Below, one piece after another: positions 47,431-59,641 of a stretch of DNA of 64,000 bases. The first letter of the stretch is position 1. Every line of letters begins with the position of its first letter. Position numbers and translations under genes: made by a program. Source of the DNA: Eucalyptus grandis (Eukaryota > Streptophyta > Magnoliopsida > Myrtales > Myrtaceae); the NCBI RefSeq assembly GCF_016545825.1, contig NC_052614.1:21904559-21968558 (forward strand). Reading direction: 5' to 3'. The notes under the pieces are model-generated. The model was given only the letters and a program-made list of their open reading frames with translations, ran no database searches and was not told the DNA's origin.

Positions 47431-48061
47431 TGTTGACACTTGATTTTTAGTTGACGCATCGATAAAGATAAAAACTCGAGGTTCGGGTTGCCAATTGCGA
47501 TAGAGCTTGTTTTTTTTGAACAAAAAAGTGTTGTTTTCTTTTTTTTTTTGTCTCGTCATTGTTAAGCACCTTCCTATTCATTCTTTTAATTAAAAACTAG
47601 AAAAGTCAAATGGTTGATTTTTGAGTTAACTTTTGGTCAATCCTTTCATCAAAAGTCAACTTTGGGTCAAAAATTGAGTTTTCACATAAAAAGATCATTT
47701 TTAGTCAAGTTAGCAATACCGCAAAAAACGCTAATAGAAACATTAGCGTAAATAAGTCCCCGTTCTTAGAAATCTCTAGTTGCGTAGGAATCGAGACAAC
47801 ACTCTCACATCTTGATTAGTTTCTAATCAACCCAAATAGGCTAGTGACGAGTCCTAGAAATACATAGGTTGTTAAGAACTAAAATATAAAATCCAATGTA
47901 GCGTGAGGTATGGGCTTGGGAGAGTCTGCACTTAATCCAGGGCTGTTGGCCTGCCTCTTTAGGTGAATACTCCTAAACCTCTTCTTTTTTCCCCAAACGG
48001 CAAAAGAGAGGTCGCAACAGTGACATGGACACTCCGCAACGGGCGACCATCCTAGGTGGCA
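47431..48061. mobile_element. LTR fragment related to the 43105 solo LTR
   Basis: It begins TGTTGACACTTGATTTTTAG. This resembles the reverse complement of the right end of the solo LTR (tgttgacacctaaattttga). It truncates the gypsy gag to its left. No coding content. Confidence 0.45.
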
Positions 48062-48679
48062 TGGCCAGGTGGCATGGCTAGCACTAACATGGATAATTTT
48101 TGCATTTTTTAATAAAAAATTTCCATTTGTTTACCTTTTGTTTCTTTATCCTTTTCTTTCTCTTTGGCCCGTGGTCGGGCAAAGGTCGAGCTCTTGTTTG
48201 ATCTCGATGAGGGCAGCCTTCTCCCGAGGCCATGATCAAGCCTTCTCAAGATCCATTGTGGGTCGCATAGCACCCTCATCGGCCCTTGCTCGTGGCTGAT
48301 TGTCAGCCATCGCTAATTATCGTCCACAAGCCAAAGCGAAAGAAAAAGGAAAAAAAAATAAAAAGACAAGAAGAAAATTGTAAAATTTGTCCACATTAGT
48401 ATTGGCTATGCCATATAAGATGGTCGGTGGTCGGCCGACATCCACATTAGCGATTTTCAACCAAAATTGGTCAAAATGACTAGATGGGCAAGCTATCAAA
48501 ATATTTAGAATTAAATTAACAAATTATCAAAAGGTTTATGACTAAATCAGCACAACTAAAAGGTTTAAAACTATATCAATAATTTCTTAAAAGATTTAAG
48601 ATTAAATTAGCACAATTGAAATGTTTAGAGCTAAATAAGCCGTTGTACAATAGATCTCGGACTTTTGGACAATTTTTCG
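48062..48679. mobile_element. MULE-like non-autonomous element, one end lost
   Basis: The right side is the iterated (a/g)gtttaaaactaaat-ca type sequence ending ggacttttggacaattttt. It matches the inner reading of the terminal repeats at 52483 and 62672. The phrase ccaattttggttgaaaat also recurs (here in inverse at about 48458). The middle is GC-rich (gtggtcgggcaaaggtcgagc). The left terminus is not recognisable. Confidence 0.55.
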
Positions 48680-50640
48680 TTTTTGAGACATGCTTCCTCC
48701 CGAGCTCCTTTGTTTTATCCAATGTCTAGATACACCGCTTTCCTTCACGAGTTCTTTGACACTTTAGATTTTCCCACCAAATCAAAGCATGCTTTTCTAA
48801 GCTTGATGGCCACAAGCTTCACCTTTCGATTCTCCACCATATTCTCATAATCAAAAACTTGCTCAATTTTGTCGAGCCAATCTATGAAGTCTTCCGATGC
48901 ATAGTGCCTTGGAAGTTTTTTTTTTTTTGATCGGAAAGGTGAAAAACTTCATACACGATCAGCAAAAATACAGGAGTTTAACGCCTCGGTACTTAGAAGA
49001 TTGAAAAGAGCGGGAGGGGGGAATTTGGCCTAGTTAGAGGGGAGAAGATTTTGCCCATGGGGCTTTGTGGCCTAGTCGGCCGCAAAGTTTGTTTCTCTTC
49101 TGCAGTGTCGCATTTGTAGGTTATATAAAAGATGAAGCAGCGCCGCAGCCTCAAAGAAAGAGAGCTCGTTCTCCCACGATGTGCGGCTAGGGTCTTGAAG
49201 CGTCTCTACCACCGCTTGCCTAGATAGTCGGATTCTAGAAGGAGATGATGTTGATTCCTTCCTTTGTTGGGCAAATATTGAGAGTAAAGTTGAGGGCTTG
49301 TATTTCTGTTTGCGGGGGTGAAACTAAGAGATGGTGCGCCGGGCAAAGCCATCGATTAGCTTACTTGAGGAATCACGGAAAACACAAGCGACAGTACCTT
49401 CGTTTAAGGCCGTAGGGAAGGAAGCGTCAATATTTATCTTCAGCACACCAGGATCAGGGGGACGCTAGATTTGTTCCGAAGGTGGATGTTGAAGGTGTCG
49501 ATTCAGTGGCGCCCTAGAACAGGGTCGAGCATAGCCTGTGAGGGTAAGGGTTTTATTAGCAGCCTAACTTCGATCCCAACTGGATACTGTTTCTTTGAAC
49601 TCTGTTGCAGCAAGGTCACATGGCAGCTCTGGTAAGATCAGGCATGGGTGAGAGCAGCAAATACAACTTGATTTGGGTTGGGGATTTTCCAGCGGAAAAC
49701 AAAATCATTTCTGGTTTTCTAGATGTGCCACAAACCATATACAATTACCACAATAACTTGTGAGTTGTCCTCCTTATCTAATATTTGCAGTAGCCAAACA
49801 TCGAACTAATGCGCATGAACTTGCTGAACATTGAATTGTAGCTGTGGATGAGACCATACGTTAGTTGTCCAAGGGCAATGTAAGAATAGATGTTCTGTAG
49901 ATTCAAGGACTGTAGAAATACAACAATCTCGACATAACCTACATATAGGATTTGTTATAACATGTCAATAGTATAGATTTTCACCAGTTGCTACAGCGTT
50001 TTGGCATAAAGACCATAGAAAGATACGTAATTTGGGAGTAGTTGGCACCATCCTAATGTTTGTCCATAGTCGTTTTGGAGGTTGAAAGGAGGATGAAGAC
50101 AGATTTTAACTAACTCTGCTCTCTCTTGATCTGATATGATTATAGCCACTTTTAACAGTATAAATACCATTTGATCGCCCCCTTCCAAATCAGTTGATCT
50201 TGTGTGTATTGCGGCCTAATATGAATTTTGAGGATTTCATCGATTGTTTGATCATCCAAGCTACCACGAAGCAAGGGAATGTCCCAATTTTGCCAATGTA
50301 TGCCCAACTTGTTTCCTTGAGATTGCCACCAAAATCTAGCCACCTTTTGTTCAATAGATTTGCATAGCAAGATCGGAATTTTAAAGATAGACATGGCGTA
50401 CTGAGGAATAGCTTGCACAACTGCTTTGATCAAGACTTCCTTACCTCCTTTGGAAAAGTGCCTTGGAAGTTTGAAATGTCTACTTTAACATCGAAATCAT
50501 TAGAATCGCGATTCCAACACCAGCGATGCAAAGGAGCCACTTCACAAGCTGCGTAAAAAATAAACATCATGGAAGGTGTTAATCTCCTCTTCTTGGTTAG
50601 GGTGGCGGATCGTCAGGCCTTAACAATCAAGATTGCTCCA
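48680..50640 (-). mobile_element. Ty3/gypsy gag remnant, split by a LINE
   Basis: On the minus strand, coding relics on both sides of the LINE join logically: NDFDVKVDISNFQGT (50500-50457) and then DFIDWLDKIEQVFDYEN, RKVKLVAIKLRKHA, IWWENL (48900-48740). This is the classical gypsy Gag motif order. A stop replaces a codon just before IWWENL and the frame shifts near the LINE target site. No LTR can be assigned. Confidence 0.75.
48916..50456 (-). mobile_element. 5'-truncated L1-type LINE, 1.54 kb, with 13 bp TSD
   Basis: agtgccttggaag flanks it at 48903-48915 and 50457-50469. A poly(T) run at 48916-48928 is the A tail in reverse. The left-most coding relic (50433-50152, minus) is MIKAVVQAIPQYAMSIFK, SIEQKVARFWW, GIHWQNW, the C-terminal RT region of plant L1 ORF2; zf-RVT/RNase H relics follow. 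The element lacks ORF1, endonuclease and RT core. Confidence 0.92.
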
Positions 50641-51414
50641 ATTCTTGTGGGAGATGTTGCCCTTGCCTTCTCAAATCGACTAGACTAGCCGATTTAGGCT
50701 CATACTAACCGATACAATTTTACTATTGCCCAAGGAAAGACTCCAGATAATGTCGATTTTCTTACCGATAGATTTAGATTATCAAAGTGATTCGACCTAC
50801 CCATGTAGGCATCATGCACCAGTTTGTCAGTCTTGAAAAAATTTCCTGTGGCCAGATTTCTATTGGAAATTTGACAAGGGTACTTGGCTTATTAGTTGGC
50901 AAAGAACTTGTTTGAAAAGTTTGTAGATGCTTATGATGGAGAGTGTCAAAGCCTTCATTAATAAGTTATTGAGTTTGGATGCACATCATCTCTCAATGCA
51001 TCGTCCAATTACGTCGGCAGCTAGGATTTTCAATTAGTCTCTCCAAAGAAATCTAAAGATTTGTAGAGAGACATTGCTAAAGTTAATTATACCTTACTAT
51101 AAGTTAACTGATGAAATTTACGAACTAGTGTGCCTTTTTCATCAATAATTGCTGCCCGACGACTAAGAGTTAATGTGCATTATTAAGTTTTGGAATTGTT
51201 CAAATATAGAGTTAAACAAGAAGTCTCTTTCTTCGTGAAAGAGAGAGGTTAGGTCTTCTCCTTTCGCTATCAACTTTCAATTTTTGCATTAATCAATGCC
51301 CCGAAAGAAAATTTGCCATGCGCAGAAGTAACATCCCCAATGTACCATACTATAAAAATCGATTGGGAAAGGAGAAGACCAAGACTTTTTGTTTCCCACG
51401 GATTATTTGGAAAG
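50641..51414. other. Repeat-poor spacer, nothing recognised
   Basis: AT-rich DNA without a supportable gene; it may include further decayed gypsy DNA continuous with the gag remnant. Confidence 0.35.
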
Positions 51415-51417
51415 TAA

Positions 51418-52156
51418 GCCACTGTTTGGTAACCATCCAAAACAGTGCTTGATTCTGATTTTTTGTCCCCGGGATCAGTTTAGGAACATAATCGCGTTTG
51501 GCAAAATTTTTGTTCCCGGAAGTAGATTTGGAGCAGAATTAAGATTGAAAAAAAAAGTCGATTCTTGTTCTAGGAACAAATCTAAGAATTAAAACCAACT
51601 TCTCTTCTTCCATTTTCTCATTTCTTCTTCTTCATTGACCGCCATCCCGTGGTTGTTGTCTGCCGCTGTTATCGCCAGTTGTTGGCAACCACACCGGCGA
51701 GCTCGCCAAAGGCAAGCCCAGCCATCAGCAAGCTTGTCGGTGGCCAAGTGGGCTCGCCCGGCTGCCGGTGAGGCTCGGCCGACAAGGGCCGACCTCACCG
51801 AGGGCCGGTGACGCTCGGCGAGGTTGCCGGCCCTCGTTTGGTCGGTCATTGGTCCGGCGACCGGCCACCGAAAGAAGAAGAACATGAGAGAGAAATGAAA
51901 AAAAAGAAAAGAAAAAAATGAAAAAAAAGGAAAAAAGAAAAGAAAAAAGAAAAAAATTATTTAAAAATTAAAAGAAATTGATTTGAAACAGATTCAATGA
52001 GCACGGTATCAAATACAATTTTATTCCAATATTATAAATTTTGCACACTTTTCAAACGGCTTAAAATGCTTAGAAATTGTTTATGGGAACATAATAAAAA
52101 AGAATCATTTCTGATCAGAATCTGTTCTCGGGAAAGAATCGTTACCAAACGCGCCC
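51418..52156. mobile_element. PIF/Harbinger-like MITE, 739 bp, TAA target duplication
   Basis: TAA lies on both sides (51415-51417 and 52157-52159). The ends are inverted repeats: gccactgtttggtaacc at the left and, in reverse complement, gggcgcgtttggtaacg at the right. A 3 bp TWA duplication is characteristic of PIF/Harbinger elements. The interior has a GC-rich core (51.65-51.87 kb, repeats of gctcgcc / ccggtgaggctcgg) and an A/G-rich stretch. There is no transposase; the 98-codon minus frame is a shadow of the GC core. Confidence 0.75.
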
Positions 52157-52482
52157 TAAGAGTAGCCTTTCTATGACAATTGTGCTCCAGTCTCTAGCCC
52201 ACAATGGCCTGTTTTTCCGGATGAGCAGCGATAAAAAATTGAAGGAATATATGTCAAATAAATCATGCATTTGGAAAACTTAAACGCGCACCACACCGTA
52301 CAAAGCCTTCATCACACAAGGATTTGTAGTGGAATAGTCTCGTGAAAGTCTCCAAGACCTGCCATTGTTAACTCCACAGCTTAAAATAAGCTAATAACTA
52401 CAGTTATTGGACCAGAAAAAGGAAAAGAAAAGTTAAATTCTTGATGATGATAATTCTCCACAAATGCGTATAAACCACAATC
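52157..52482. other. Short spacer between two DNA elements
   Basis: Plain AT-rich sequence; nothing recognised. Confidence 0.4.
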
Positions 52483-53116
52483 GGGAAAATTATCCAAAAA
52501 GTCTTCAACCTATTACACTTTTACTAATTCAATCATAAATCTTTCAATTTTACTAATTTAATCATAAACTTTTTCACTTCTTATCAATTCAATCTATCTA
52601 GCCAATTTTGGTTGAAAATTGCTAACATGGATGGCCAGACCGAGGTGGCACTTTATAAATAATATTTTAATAATATTTTGAATTTTTTATGATTTTTTTT
52701 TTTATGGGGTTCGAATTTGGCTGGCCTCAGCCATAGGCAAGGGCCAACGTCGGCCACAAGGGAGCGTTGGCGACCCTCACTAGCCATAGGCGAGGGCCAA
52801 TCGACCCTCATCAACTCTAGGCGAGGGTGTTGTGCCCTTCGCGAGCTTTGGGTGAGGGTTGCGATGCCCTCGCTAGCGAAGGTGAGGGCATGCTAGGCAA
52901 AGGCCTCGAGTGAGGTCGCCACCCTTGCTAGATCTAGCTAGGCAAAGGCCCCAACCGAGGTCACCCCTTTGCTTGGAGCTAGTGAGGGTTGCCAAGCCCT
53001 CGCCCGGCTTGATTTGGCGAGGGCATCACGGGCTTCGTTATTTCTAGGCGAGGGCTTGTGCGCCCTCACCTAGAACTGTGAGGGTTGGCCAGCTCTCACT
53101 CGCCGGCCTCGCTTGT

Positions 53117-54268
53117 TTAATAACTCTATTTTTATAAAGTTATTTTACCTATTTTAGGCAACAATTAATGTGATATCTATATGAAAATATTTAGATTTCC
53201 TTCTGATTATTTGAATTTTCCTTGTTTATGCAGAATAATGAGATATGGAGAATACAAGGAAAATAATGGCAAAAAAAAAATCAGGAATTCAAATCAAGAA
53301 GCAATGGAAGATAGATATCAAATTAAAATCCTCTAATTTACTCCCGATCTTATGTGCAATTGCTTGGAGCTTGGATAAATCCTCGAAATGGGAGAACATT
53401 GAGAGCCATTGAGAGAGAAGTTAGATTTTTTGTTAGATCATTTTTTTTTTGAGAGATTTTCAAGTATTTTGAAGAGAAGACAAAAATGGTGATAGAATTC
53501 TCGTTCTTTGATTCAAGATGCTGAGTTTAATTTATATTTTTATTTCTTGCTACTATGTTCTAATTTTATTATGTTAGGGCTACAATGTAGCCTAACCATG
53601 ATAATATGAATTTCATAATTTTTATGTTTTGCAATTGATTTCATTCATGTGAGTTATATATTATTGTGCTTAAGGTTTTTGAGTGACTGACCACCACTTG
53701 AATGATCTGATGTGCATATTTGAGACTGAGAAGTGATAATATACAATTGCTCATTATAATATATAATCATGAATTAAACGTGGATAGAAATATACTACGT
53801 TATTTGTGTAACTTTCGGGATAAGGTGACCCAAAAGACTCATTGTAAGTCGGGAATATTCATAGTTTTTAATGCACTCATGTTTATTTTAATTCACATGG
53901 AAATCTAGTGGATTAATAAGCTGAGTAGGTTTGCTATACCTAGAGATATGATAGTAAATAGATTAGGAAATTCCGTTATCACATATTTGATATCGTTCTT
54001 GTACCCACAATAATCTGAAATTCATATATGGTGGTTATGGTGAAATCGGATGCTCTAACATATTTATCGATTGATTTACTGCATTTAGTCTTCAAATTTT
54101 GTTTTTAATTTATTCTAAACTATAATTTGATCTGTTAGATAAAGTTTAGAATTAATCTATTTTAGTATTTAATTAGTTTATTAATCATCGATCTTCATGG
54201 GACAATACTTTTCTTATCATTATATTACTTGTTCGACACGTTCACTTGCGTTTATAATTTTACGAACA
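53117..54268 (+). repeat. 5' LTR of the Athila-like element
   Basis: 1152 bp, ending ttttacgaaca. It aligns end to end with 61206-62368; the first bases read ttaataactctat instead of ttgataactctat. A difference is described separately: the small terminal hairpin has its loop inverted. Confidence 0.93.
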
Positions 54269-54385
54269 AGTTTTTGGCGCCGTTGTTAGGGATCGTTTGT
54301 TTAATACTAATTAATATTGATACAGATAATTTTAAGTTTAATCTAACTTTTTTTTTGTTTTATTTTTCAGGGTGTACATCAGTTT

Positions 54386-55323
54386 ATGACACGTAGCCAA
54401 CAAGGGAAACTTGCTGAGCTTGATCTAGAAATCAAGCATACATTCAAAAGGTGACTAAGAGAATAGAGAAATCACGCTAAGAAGATGGCAGACGGTTATA
54501 ATGAAAATCCACATAGACTCTTAAGAGATTATGTTGCATCAACAGTTCAAGGCGCCATATCAAGTATTAGAAGACCTGCAATTCAAGCAAACAACTTTGA
54601 GATCAAGCCGTCACTCATTCAAATGCTTTAACAATCAGTGCAATTCAATGGGCTACCAAGCGATGATCTAAATGCTCACATCGATGCTTTTCTTGAAATT
54701 TGTGACACCATTAAATATAATGGAGTTACATATGACGCTATTAGATTGATATTATTTCCATTATCTCTTAGAGACAAAGCTAAGAGTTGGCTTTCTTCTC
54801 TTCCAAAGAGATCAATTACTACATAGAATGATATGGCTAAGAAATTTTTGGTAAGTTTTTTCCACCTGCAAAGTCTACGAAGATGCGTAATGATATTACT
54901 AATTTTATACAAATGGATAATGAATCATTATATGAAGCATGTGAAAGTTCAAAGAATTTCTTAGGAGATGCCTACATCAGGGACTACCCATATGGATGCA
55001 GGTACAAACTTTTTATAATGGCTCTAGTACAAATCTTCGTTCTATGATTGATGCAGCTGTAAGAGGAACTCTAAATAATAAAACACCAGAAGAAGCCTAC
55101 AATCTATTAGAGGGGATGGCGTCCTATAGTTATCATTTGCCTACTGAGAGACTACCAATGCAAAAAGTTAGCGGAGTTCACGAAGTGGATGCTTTTGTTG
55201 CAATTGCTGCACAATTTGAAGCACTCAACAAAAAGCTAGATAATATGAGTGTTTTAGTGATGAAAATTCAAAATTTGACATGTGATTTTTGTCGTGGAGG
55301 ACATGTTAGCATAGCGTGTTAGG
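54386..55323 (+). pseudogene. Athila-like gag, broken
   Basis: From ATG 54386: MTRSQQGKLAELDLEIKH, then a stop, then NENPHRLLRDYVA, GLPSDDLNAHIDAFLEICD, DAIRLILFPLSLRDKAKSWL, later LQVQTFYNGSSTNLRSMIDA, NNKTPEEAYNLLEGMA and a CDFCRGGHVSIAC zinc knuckle. In-frame stops at the positions of Arg (CGA to TGA), Gln (CAA to TAA, about 54631) and Trp (TGG to TAG, about 54825), plus a frameshift after 54850. Gag would form the intracellular particle. Confidence 0.9.
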
Positions 55324-55926
55324 TAGGTAATACTTTTAAACAATCTAGTGAAAATTCTAATTTTATTGGGAATTTTAATAAGTCATAGAATAATCCCTAC
55401 TCCAATACGTATAATCTGGGATGGTGCAATCATCCAAATTTTTCATGGAATAATCAGAATGTGACGAGACCACCGGGATTCAAACAATTAGAATAGACAA
55501 AGTCAAATTTGGAAAATATAGTCACCAAACTTGCTAACACAACTCATGACTTCATTAAAAGCACAGATGTGAGATTTCAAAACCAAGAGGCTTCAATTAG
55601 AAATTTGGAGATGCAAGTGGGTTAGTTAGCAAGCATGATGTCAGGGAGACAACAAGGTTCTTTGCTGAGCAACATAGAGAAAAATCCAATTGAAAACATA
55701 AAGGCTATTACCTTGAGAAGTGGTAAACAAGTGGGAGAAGAAGATGTCGAACAGAGATTATTAGAGACAAGGAAGATGTGATCAATAAACAATCAAATGA
55801 GACAAGCAAGAGTAAACTTTTTCCAGATAATCCCAAGCCATATGTGCTGCTAATTCCATTCCCTCAGCGATTCCAGCAGCACAAAATAGATAAGCAATTT
55901 TCTAAATTTCTTAATGTATTTAAAAA

Positions 55927-56400
55927 TTGCACATTAATATTCCTTTTGTAGATGCCTTAGCGCAAATGCCTAATTATGCAAAATTTTTGAAGGAGGTTTT
56001 GGCAAACAAAATGAAACGGAGGATTATGAAACGTGAAGTTAAACAAGGAGTGTTCAGCCATCCTACGAAACAAATTGCCTCCAAAATTAAAAGATCTAGG
56101 AGTTTTACTATTCCTTGCACTATTGGGGATTCTTACTTTGAAAAAATATTATGTAATTTAAGTGCAAGTATTAATTTGATGCCTTATTCAGTTTTCAAGT
56201 AATTAGGATTGGGTGAGGTAAAAACAACCACAGTGTTACTTCAACTGGCTGATCGATCAATTAAATATCCAAGAGGTATTATGGAAGATGTTTTAGTAAA
56301 AGTTGACAAATTTATCTTTCCTGCAGATTTCATCGTTCTTGACATGAAGGAAGATTTTGAGGTACCACTTATCTTAGGTAGATCTTTTCTAGCAACATGA
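55927..56400 (+). pseudogene. Athila-like aspartic protease region, catalytic Asp lost
   Basis: RSFTIPCTIGDSYFEKILCN leads to the protease motif, which reads CNLSASINLMPYSVFK where the family has CDLGAS: the catalytic Asp is Asn here (GAT to AAT) and the Gly is Ser. A TAG follows at 56200. Then [20 protein letters not shown] and [12 protein letters not shown]. The protease matures Gag-Pol in active elements; this one could not. Confidence 0.88.
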
Positions 56401-57099
56401 AAAGCTCTTATTGATGTACAACAAGGGAAGTTGATTCTTAGAGTTCAAGATAATATCGTTTCATTGAATGTTTTTAAAGCAATGAAATATCCATATGATG
56501 ATAATTCTTATTTTAGAATTGAGACAGTTGACAAGTTGGTGAATAAGGTTTTTCAGTAAAATATTTTTAAAGATCCACTTGAAGTTTGTCTGATTCAACC
56601 AAGGGACAAAGATATTCATAATGGGGAGATAAAGGAGAAGCGAATTTAATGGAGGCAATTCCACCATATTCAATGCAAAAGGCAATTAAATTTGAGAAGT
56701 TAGGATAACACACTACAAAGCTTAAACCATCAATTGAAGAGCCTCTAATTTTTGAATTCAAACCCTTACATTCTCATTTAAAATTTGCTTATTTAGATAG
56801 AGTTTCTTCATTATCAGTAATTATATATTTTTCTTTAACAGATTTGATGAAGGAGAAACTGCTTAGATTATTAAGAGAACATAAGGGTGCAATTGGATGG
56901 AAAATAGCTGATATCAAGAGAATTAGTCATTCAATTTGCATGCACAAAATTTTGATTGAGAAACAATATAAACCTACTATCCAACCTTAGAGGCGTTTGA
57001 ACCCGAAGATGCAAGAAGTAGTGAAAGCTGAGGTAATTAAGCTACTTGATGCAAGTATCATCTATCATATCTTTGATAGTTCCTAGGTAAGTCCTGTAC

Positions 57100-58300
57100 A
57101 AGTTGTGCCAAAGAAAGGTGGTATGACTGTTCAGAAAAACAACAATAATAATTGATTCCAACTAGAATAGTTACTGGGTGGTGTGTGTGTGTATATTACA
57201 GAAAATTGAATGATGTCACTAGAAAAGATTAATTTCCTTTATCATTTATTGATCAGATGTTAGAAAGACATGCGGGACATAAGTTTTATTGCTTTCTTAA
57301 TGAATATTCAAGGTATAATCAGATTCCTATTACACCAGAAGATCAAGAGAAAACTACTTTCACTTATTCCTATGGTACTTTTACTTTTAGAAGAATGCCC
57401 TTTGGTATTTGTAATGCACCAGCTACTTTTCCGAGATGCATGATGGCTATTTTTTTTATATGGTTGAAAAATATATTGAGATTTTCATGGATGATTTTTT
57501 CGCTTTTGGCTTATCATTTGATTCGTGTTTAAATAATTTGGCTTTGGTCTTACAAAAATGTGAGGAGACTAACCTTGTTTTGAATTGGGAGAAGTGTCAC
57601 TTTATGGTGCAGGAAGGAATAGTGCTCGGGTATAAAATTTCTCAAAACGGAATAGAAGTTGATCGAGCTAAAGTGGAGGTCATTATAAAATTGCCTCCGC
57701 CAACATCTGTGAAACTTGTCAGAGGATTTTTGGGGCATGTGGGATTTTATAGGTGGTTTATAAAAGATTTTTCAAAAATTGCTAAACCTCTTTCTAATCT
57801 TTTGGAAAAATATGCTACTTTTAATCTTTCGTTGAATGCATGCAGGCTTTTAACACTTTAAAGGAGAAGTTAATATCAGCACCAATTATGGCAACACCAA
57901 ATTGGGATTTACCTTTTGAACTGATGTGTGATGCTAGCAATTCTGCAATAGGAGCTATTTTGAGATAAATGAATAATAAAATTTTTTGAACCATATACTA
58001 TGTTAGTTGAACCTTGTCTGGTGCACAATTGAATTATTCAATAACTAGGAAAGGAACTTTTGGCGGTAGTTTTTGCTTTTGATAAATTTCGTTCTTATTT
58101 AATTAGCTCAAAAGTTATAATTTATTCTGACCACTTTGCTCTTAAGTATCTACTTGAAAAGAAAGAATCAAAATCCAAGTTGATCAGGTGGATTTTATGC
58201 TGCAATAATTTGATTTGAAAATCAAAGATAAGAAGGGGATTGAAAATCTAATTGTAGATTACTTATCAAGAATTTCAAATTCAAAGGAAGAGGTAAGACC
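57100..58300 (+). pseudogene. Athila-like reverse transcriptase and RNase H, broken
   Basis: HKFYCFLNEYSRYNQIPI, TPEDQEKTTFTYSYGTF, RRMPFGICNAPATF (57257-57470), then after a frameshift KYIEIFMDDFFAFG (catalytic FMDD, about 57475-57505), VLNWEKCHFMVQEGIVLGYK, FLGHVGFYRWFIKDFSKIA. RNase H relics ([28 protein letters not shown]) continue to about 58280. Several stops. Confidence 0.9.
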
Positions 58301-58473
58301 AATTTTGGAAGAGTTCCCCGATGAGAAATTTTTTCATTAAGTCCACAAAAATTCCCTGGTACGCTGGCTTTGTAAATTATTTATTAAGTAATGTTCTTCA
58401 TCCTAAATTATCATATCAATAGAAGAAAAAATTCTTTTATGATGTTAAAGATTATTTTTGGGAAGAACCCTTC

Positions 58474-59641
58474 GTGTTTAAAGTATGTGCAGACCAAGTC
58501 ATAAGGAGATGTGTTCTAGACAAAGAGAAGACAAACATTTTACATCATTATCATGATGGAGAGGCAGGTGGCCATTTTGGTGCCAACAAAACTACAACTA
58601 AGATTTTACAATATGGATTTTATTGGCCTACACTTTTTAAAGATGCATACTCTTATATAGCTTCATGTGATAGGTGTCAGAGAACTGGAAATATTTTAAG
58701 AAAAAATGAGATGCATTTAAACAACATTATTGTGTATAAATTATTTGATATTTGGGGTATTGATTTTATGGGACCCTTTATACCTTCTTATAGAAATTTA
58801 TACATTTTAGTGGTTGTGGAATATGTGTCTACGTGGGTAGAAGCTGTAGCATTACCAACAAATAATGCTAAGGTTGTGGTCAAATTTTTGAAGAAAAATA
58901 TTTTTACCCGATTCGGCACTCCTAAGGCAATTATAAGTGATAAGGGGATACATTTTTACAACAAACAATTTGAAGTACTTTTGAGTAAGTATGTAGTCAC
59001 GCATAAGGTTGCAAGCCCTTATCATCCTTAGACTGGTGGTTAAGTAGAGCTTTTAAATAGGGAAATCAAGAGAATTTTAGAAACAAACAGTGAATGCCTC
59101 TAGGAAAGATTGATTAATAAAACTTAATGATGTGCTTTGGGCCTATAGGATAGTGTTTAAAACTCCAATTGGGATGTCTCCTTTTAGGCTAGTGTTTGGG
59201 AAGGCTTTTCATTTACCAGTGGAATTAGAGCATAAAGCATATTGGGCATTGAAATTCATGAATTTTGACATGCAATCTGGAGGTGAAGAAAGATTATTGC
59301 AACTAAATGAATTGGAGAAATTTCGGAATGAGGCTTGTGAAAATTCTAAGTTGTACAAGGAGCATACAAAAAGATGGCATGACAAGCACATACTCAGAAG
59401 AGAGTTTAAAATTGGTCAAAAAGTCTTACTTTATAACTCTCATCTTAAACTTTTTCCAAGAAAGTTGCGGTCTCGATGGTCTGGTCCTTTTACAGTTACA
59501 CAGGTATTCCCATACGGAATAGTTAAAGTTGAGCAAGACACTGAGGGCACAGTCAAGGTGCACGATCAACGTTTGAAACCCTACTTTGAAGGTGGTTACA
59601 ACAAGCATAAGATCACCATTAAACTTCATTCTCTAGAATAG
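58474..59641 (+). pseudogene. Athila-like integrase, broken
   Basis: HHCC zinc domain: HHYHDGEAGGHFG, then CDRCQRTGNI. Catalytic core: FDIWGIDFMGPF (first Asp), AIISDKGIHF (second Asp), then VELLNREIKRIL (Glu). Between the last two the sequence reads HP-stop-TGG-stop-VEL: two Gln codons became TAG and TAA (59030-59044). The C-terminal part (59132-59641) has [20 protein letters not shown] and [11 protein letters not shown]. Confidence 0.92.

Noticed and set aside
51589..51885. 98-codon minus frame as a transposase
   Set aside because: It is the GC-rich core of a MITE, with Ala/Gly/Arg-rich composition and no DDE motif.
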